From Streptomyces sp. NBC_00576 (lineage in GTDB: Bacteria; Actinomycetota; Actinomycetes; Streptomycetales; Streptomycetaceae): a DNA stretch of 64,000 bases. The translations under genes and the position numbers were made by a program. The notes under the pieces are model-generated. The model had not been told where the DNA came from and did not search any database. It saw nothing but the letters and a program-made list of their open reading frames with translations. Position 1 is the stretch's first letter. Each line of letters begins with the position of its first letter. The stretch covers positions 2,232,001-2,296,000 of the forward strand of contig NZ_CP107780.1 in the NCBI RefSeq assembly GCF_036345175.1. The letters are read 5' to 3'. Shown in pieces: positions 60,155 to 64,000 of the stretch.

Positions 60155-61282
60155 TCAGTCCACTATGACCATCTCGCGGGCCGTGTTGTTGAGGCGTCGG
60201 CCGCCGTCCTCGGTCACCGTGACGATGTCCTCGATGCGTACGCCGAAGCGTCCGGGCAGGTAGACGCCGGGTTCCACGGAGAAGCACATGCCTGGGACGA
60301 GGGGCCGTTCCTCGCCTTCGATCATGTAGGGCGGCTCGTGCGTGGTGACGCCGATGCCGTGGCCGGTGCGGTGGATGAAGTACTCGCCGTACCCGGCCTC
60401 GGTGATGACAGCGCGGGCCGCCCGGTCGACGTCCTGGCACGCGGCGCCGGGGCGCACGGCGCGGAAACCGGCCTCCTGGGCCTCACGCACGATGTCGTGG
60501 ACCCTGCGCTGCTCGGCGTCCGGTTCGCCGACGTGGACCGTGCGCGAGGTGTCGGAGCCGTAGCCGTGCAGGAGGCCGCCGAAGTCGAGGACGACCATGT
60601 CGCCCTGTTCGATGACGCGGTCGCCGGCCTCGTGATGGGGATTGGCGCCGTTGGGGCCGGAGGCAACGATCGTGAAGTCGACCTGGGAGTGCCCGAACCG
60701 CCGCAGCAGATCGGCGAGCTCGCCCGCGACGTCACTCTCCCGGCGTCCGCCGAAGGGAACCTTCCGGATCTCCTCGTACGTTGCGTCCGCAGCCGCGCCC
60801 GCGGCTGCCAGGCGTGCCAGTTCCGCCGCGTCCTTGACCGCGCGCAGCATCGGCAGCCCCTCGGTGAGGGAGACGTACGAGGTGCCGGGCCGCGCCTGCT
60901 GGAGTGCCAGCAGGTGCAGGGCCCACGCGTTGTCGCTGACCCCGAAGCGGCCTGCTCCGTCGAGGAGGTCGGCGGTGACCGCGTACGGATCCTTACCGTC
61001 GGTCCAGTCGCGCAGGGTCAGGGCGGGCGCACCCGTCGCGTGTGCCGCGTCCGGGGCCTCCAGCGCGGGGACCACGAGGACCGGGTCCTGTCCGGCGGCC
61101 AGGACCAGCAGGGTGAGGCGCTCGGTGACGGCGGTGGGCGCGTAGCCGGTGAGCCAGACGAGGTCGGGTCCCGGCGCCACCAGGAGCCCGGCGAGTCCCG
61201 CGTCCTCGGCTGCCCGGGCGGCGCGCCGCATCCGGGCCCGGTAGTCGTCGGCGGTGAAGGGCGCGGGACTGCTGCCGGTCAT
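60155..61282 (-). CDS. M24 aminopeptidase P-like metallopeptidase
   Basis: The protein has 375 residues; ATG at 61282. The pita-bread metal ligands are in order: DFGG, GSDTSRT, RTGHGIG, SVEPGVY and RIED (D, D, H, E, E). An N-terminal creatinase-like domain (residues 1-150) precedes them. It likely hydrolyses Xaa-Pro peptides in the cytosol. It lies 53 nt from the kinase-like gene on the same strand and may share its transcript. Confidence 0.9.
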   Translation of the reverse strand: MTGSSPAPFTADDYRARMRRAARAAEDAGLAGLLVAPGPDLVWLTGYAPTAVTERLTLLVLAAGQDPVLVVPALEAPDAAHATGAPALTLRDWTDGKDPYAVTADLLDGAGRFGVSDNAWALHLLALQQARPGTSYVSLTEGLPMLRAVKDAAELARLAAAGAAADATYEEIRKVPFGGRRESDVAGELADLLRRFGHSQVDFTIVASGPNGANPHHEAGDRVIEQGDMVVLDFGGLLHGYGSDTSRTVHVGEPDAEQRRVHDIVREAQEAGFRAVRPGAACQDVDRAARAVITEAGYGEYFIHRTGHGIGVTTHEPPYMIEGEERPLVPGMCFSVEPGVYLPGRFGVRIEDIVTVTEDGGRRLNNTAREMVIVD

Positions 61283-61393
61283 CCGGGCCTCCGTGGAAGG
61301 GCGAGGGGCTACGGGCAGCATCCTGCCCGGATGCAGGGGGCGGCGCGAGCCGGTTGACGGCTGTAATCACCTTCCGCACCTGCCTTCACTCCC

Positions 61394-61417
61394 CTCAACT
61401 AACGGATGGGAGTTGAG
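61394..61417. promoter_or_regulatory. Inverted repeat CTCAACT-N10-AGTTGAG
   Basis: A perfect 7-10-7 inverted repeat in the 191-bp spacer between the M24 peptidase and the metallophosphoesterase, immediately before the AT-rich palindromes. Confidence 0.4.
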
Positions 61418-61421
61418 TAAC

Positions 61422-61446
61422 CATTAGATCTAATGCTTAGATCTAA
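61422..61446. promoter_or_regulatory. Tandem TTAGATCTAA palindromes (operator pair)
   Basis: CATTAGATCTAATG (61422-61435), a perfect 14-bp palindrome, and TTAGATCTAA (61437-61446), a perfect 10-bp palindrome, are 13.5 bp apart centre to centre. Their AT-richness and spacing suggest a MarR- or TetR-family operator array upstream of the phosphoesterase gene; the regulator is not in the window. Confidence 0.6.
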
Positions 61447-61473
61447 CCGAACCATTAAGGGAGGCGGAAGGCC

Positions 61474-62229
61474 ATGCTCGTACTCGCCCACATCAGCGAT
61501 CTGCACCTCGACGGAACCGCGCGGTCGACGGCGCGCGCCGAACGGGTGCGCGATCGGCTGTGGGAGCTGCCGGGGCACGTGGACGCCCTGCTGGTGACCG
61601 GGGACATCGCGGACCACGGCACGGAGGCCGAGTACGAGGAGGCGGCGCGCATCCTCGGTCTGCGCACCGGCGACGCACCCTTCCCGGTGCTCACCTGCCC
61701 GGGCAACCACGACAGCCGCGCGCCGTACCGCAAGGCGCTGCTCGGACTGCCCGACGCCGAGGGGCCGGTCAACAGCGCGCACGTCTTCGACGACGCCGCC
61801 GTTCTGATGTGCGACTCCAGCGTGCCGGGCAAGGACGAAGGCGCCCTCGACGACGAGACGTACGACTGGATCGAGGCAACGCTCGACGAACTGGACGACG
61901 GCGTCCCGGCACTGCTCGCCTTCCATCATCCGCCGGTCGCCCTGCACCATCCGCTGCCGGACGCCTATCAGCTGGGCCACCCCGGCCGGCTGGCCGCCCT
62001 GCTAGAGCGCAGACCCCAGATCGCCGGGCTCATCACCGGGCACGCGCACACACCGGCCGCCACGACCTTCGCCGGCCGGCCACTGCTCGTCGGCCCGGGG
62101 GTGACCTGGACCCTCCGGCTGCCCTGGGAGGGCGAGGAGGTCGCGGACCGGGACGCGCCGGTCGGTCTCGCCTTTCACGTACTGGCCGACACCGGGCGGC
62201 TGACCAGCCACTTCCGGGTGGTCGTGTGA
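61474..62229 (+). CDS. Calcineurin-like metallophosphoesterase (CpdA-type)
   Basis: The protein has 251 residues; ATG at 61474 with GGGAGGCGG upstream. Metal-binding motifs: ISDLHLD, TGDIADHG, CPGNHDS, AFHHPP and TGHAHTP, matching the DxHxn-GDx-GNHD-H-GHxH pattern of class III phosphodiesterases such as CpdA. It may hydrolyse cyclic nucleotides or other phosphodiesters. Its promoter contains tandem AT-rich palindromes and an inverted repeat, so it is probably tightly regulated. Convergent with the PDZ gene (10-nt gap). Confidence 0.9.
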   Translation: MLVLAHISDLHLDGTARSTARAERVRDRLWELPGHVDALLVTGDIADHGTEAEYEEAARILGLRTGDAPFPVLTCPGNHDSRAPYRKALLGLPDAEGPVNSAHVFDDAAVLMCDSSVPGKDEGALDDETYDWIEATLDELDDGVPALLAFHHPPVALHHPLPDAYQLGHPGRLAALLERRPQIAGLITGHAHTPAATTFAGRPLLVGPGVTWTLRLPWEGEEVADRDAPVGLAFHVLADTGRLTSHFRVVV

Positions 62230-62239
62230 CGGGGGTCGG

Positions 62240-62905
62240 TCAGGTGACGACGCCCGGGATCGCGACCAACTGCTGGTAGCCGCCGCTGCGGTGAAGGACC
62301 GTGAGGGTGATCTCCGCACCAGGGCGGGCGCGGGCGACCACACGGGCGAGATCGGCCGCCGAGTCGATCCGGGTCCCGCCGAACACGAGGAGTACGTCGC
62401 CTCGAACGAGGCCCGCGGTGTAGCCCGGGCCGGGGACATGGACGCCGACGAGCAGGGCTCCCGCTTTCCCGGCGTCGACGGCCTCCAGGCCGAGCGTCGA
62501 TGTCACGGAGGGCGGCGAGGAGGCCGCACTCGCGCCGCGCGAGGGCGACCTGGAAGGGCCCGCTCCGGACGCGGATCCGGACCCGGGCCCGACTCCGGGT
62601 CCGGACTCGGCGTGCGCCCCGCCCCGTGCGCCCGGCCCCTCCCCCGGCTGCCCCGTCCGCTCGCCCTGTCCCGCCTGACGCTGCAGGTCCGCGAGCTTGC
62701 TCATGCCGATCACCGTGGCGCCGAGCGTGCCGAGCCCGACGCCCGCGAGAACCAGGACGATCCCGATGAACAGGCCGAACAGAAGGGTCGTCAGCCGTCG
62801 GCCGCGTCGGCGCGCGGCATGCGGGCGCCGGACCGGGCGGGATGTGGTGCCGTCGGCCGGTTCCCGCCCGGGCATCGGCTTGGGACGCAGCGCAGTCTGT
62901 TCCAT
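62240..62905 (-). CDS. Single-pass membrane protein with PDZ domain
   Basis: The protein has 221 residues. A basic N-terminus (RRRGRRL) precedes one hydrophobic helix (LLFGLFIGIVLVLAGVGLG, residues about 38-60), a 60-residue low-complexity S/G/P linker, then a PDZ-like domain with AGKAGALLVGVHVPGPGYTAGLVRGDVLLVF in short: GALLVGVHVPGPGYTAG and LVRGDVLLVFGG. Topology suggests PDZ outside the cell. It lacks a protease domain and may act as an anchor. Convergent with the phosphoesterase. Confidence 0.8.
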   Translation of the reverse strand: MEQTALRPKPMPGREPADGTTSRPVRRPHAARRRGRRLTTLLFGLFIGIVLVLAGVGLGTLGATVIGMSKLADLQRQAGQGERTGQPGEGPGARGGAHAESGPGVGPGSGSASGAGPSRSPSRGASAASSPPSVTSTLGLEAVDAGKAGALLVGVHVPGPGYTAGLVRGDVLLVFGGTRIDSAADLARVVARARPGAEITLTVLHRSGGYQQLVAIPGVVT

Positions 62906-63076
62906 GGTTCGCCTCCGGCAGGTGCTCTACCCGGCACACCTGCGCACCACGAGCCACGAACGAGTGAGACTGACGCAGGGTCAGAAATGGGCAGCCATAG
63001 GCGTCCACCTTGGTACGGAAACTGATAATAGGACGCGATATTCCCGTTGTCAGTGGGGGCTGTTACGTTCTGCGGC

Positions 63077-64000
63077 ATGACCGATCACGCCCTGCGGCTG
63101 CTGCGACAGAGCCGTTCCGCCGCCGAACTGGCCGCGTTCCCCTTCGAGTTCGACCTCGACCGCGCCGACCACGGAGAGGAGGTCCGCCTCGCCTCGGGCG
63201 GACCGCTGACTCCGGTGGCGGGTGACGGCGCGGGAGGTACGTATTTCGTGTGCGCGGACGGATCCGTGCTGTACGCCGACTCGGAGGGCTCGGCGGGGAT
63301 CATCGGTTCCAGTGCCGACGAGGCGCTGGAGATTGTGATCGGCCTGCCCGGCTGGCACGACTACCTGGACCTGTCGCCCGCCGACGGCAGGGAGAAGATC
63401 CTCGCGCGGGTCGCGGAGACGGAAGACGAGATCCGCGAGTACGAGGACAACAACGACGGCAACGACGGCAACGACGGCAACGACGGCAACGACGGCAACA
63501 TAGACGCCGAACGCGCCGAACTGCGCGGCACCCTGGGGCTGCCCGAGCGCTCCCCTGTGGAGCTGATCGGCATGCTGCACACGGCGCTGCTACGCACCGA
63601 GCCCGACTTCCTGCTGCTCAACGCGGAGGAGGGCGGTGCGTACGAACGACTCGACCCGCATCCGCGCCCGCCCCTGTGGGAGCCGGTGCTCGCCCGCGGC
63701 CGGGCCGACCTGGCCACGCTGCGGGCGGGCGGGGGCCCGGCGGCGTGGGACGCGGTGGCCCGTGATCCGCTGCGCCGCCGCCTAGCCCTGCGGGCCGCGC
63801 AGTTCGACCGCGCGGACGGCGATCTGGACCTGCTGCGGCATCTGGTGAGGTACGAGGCCCAGTCGTCGATGACGGATGAACTGCGTCTCGGAGCCGTCCT
63901 GGTGGGCCTGCACGGCCTGGCCGAGGATCTGGCGCTGCTGCACGAGGTCCGGGACACGGACTTCGACACGGCGTGCGGTCTGAGCGAGCTGCCCGGGCCC
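63077..64000 (+). CDS. Hypothetical protein with NDG repeats, 3' end outside window
   Basis: At least 308 residues; the C-terminus runs off the right edge. ATG at 63077, just after TGCGGC. The N-terminal part (residues 1-100) with YFVCADGSVLYADSEGSA and GIIGSSADEALEIVIGLPGWHDYL resembles SUKH/SMI1-like immunity-type folds, but not convincingly. Five exact 9-bp repeats encode NDG x5 around residues 126-140, in an acidic linker. The rest is helical and Leu/Asp-rich. I do not recognise a family; the SUKH comparison is a guess. Confidence 0.6.
   Translation, partial: MTDHALRLLRQSRSAAELAAFPFEFDLDRADHGEEVRLASGGPLTPVAGDGAGGTYFVCADGSVLYADSEGSAGIIGSSADEALEIVIGLPGWHDYLDLSPADGREKILARVAETEDEIREYEDNNDGNDGNDGNDGNDGNIDAERAELRGTLGLPERSPVELIGMLHTALLRTEPDFLLLNAEEGGAYERLDPHPRPPLWEPVLARGRADLATLRAGGGPAAWDAVARDPLRRRLALRAAQFDRADGDLDLLRHLVRYEAQSSMTDELRLGAVLVGLHGLAEDLALLHEVRDTDFDTACGLSELPGP
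63452..63496. repeat. In-frame tandem 9-bp repeat AACGACGGC x5
   Basis: Five perfect copies inside the last gene, coding Asn-Asp-Gly each. Copy number changes would keep the frame and only alter linker length. Too regular for chance; likely slippage-prone. Confidence 0.85.

Noticed and set aside
63452..63496. CRISPR-like repeat
   Set aside because: The 9-bp units are contiguous with no spacers and are in frame within a gene.
1..64000. tRNA, rRNA or mobile elements
   Set aside because: No cloverleaf-like conserved segments, ribosomal sequence, transposase or integrase gene, or flanking target-site repeats were noticed.

Overview
The window is about 72 % G+C, with strong third-position GC bias, many GTG starts, overlapping stop/start junctions, Tat and lipoprotein signals, SSI-type and SAV2148-type proteins and an actinobacterial cysteine leader peptide. 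All of this points to a Streptomyces (or very close relative) chromosome. No rRNA, tRNA, insertion sequence, phage or CRISPR array was seen.

Layout. 1-6185: a Tat-exported beta-helix glycoside hydrolase (cut by the window edge) with a divergent LacI regulator and CCGG palindromes between them; a secreted ricin-type lectin; a VOC protein whose gene lies antisense to the end of an AraC regulator; and a YihY/BrkB membrane protein. 6186-16313: a compact biosynthetic cluster behind a relatively AT-rich regulatory region. It encodes a membrane acyltransferase-like protein, a PCP plus membrane-embedded 'Pls-type' terminal-domain protein, a separate A-PCP protein, a TauD/SyrP-like dioxygenase, and SbnB- and SbnA-like enzymes that make L-2,3-diaminopropionate (Dap). 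I read it as a split relative of the epsilon-poly-lysine synthetase system, using Dap or a hydroxylated derivative. 16390-21895: an AidB-like acyl-CoA dehydrogenase, a GAF regulator, a secreted protein and a GNAT.

22046-31578: the sulfur assimilation locus, preceded by a short Cys-terminating leader peptide: sulfite reductase, a zinc-ribbon protein, cysH, cysC, cysD, cysN, an SsuABC-type transporter and a sirohydrochlorin chelatase that supplies siroheme. 31640-37082: PanE-like reductase, aldo/keto reductase, small proteins and an MMPL exporter. 37189-40270: a sugar ABC importer without its own ATPase. 40436-44493: an APH-like kinase, a LysR/EamA divergent pair, VOC and a DnaQ-like exonuclease.

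44622-48192: a HEPN protein (SAV2148 type) and what appears to be a secreted copper amine oxidase split over two genes (N2/N3-like domains and catalytic domain). 48383-59132: glycogen-trehalose metabolism (glgX, treY, treZ), interrupted by two paralogous M14 carboxypeptidases, an SSI-type protease inhibitor and a DUF1707-FHA protein. 59148-64000: a kinase-fold protein lacking the usual catalytic loop, an M24 peptidase, a metallophosphoesterase behind AT-rich palindromes, a PDZ membrane protein and a partial unknown protein with NDG repeats.

All calls come from reading the sequence and recalled family knowledge; no database search was run.
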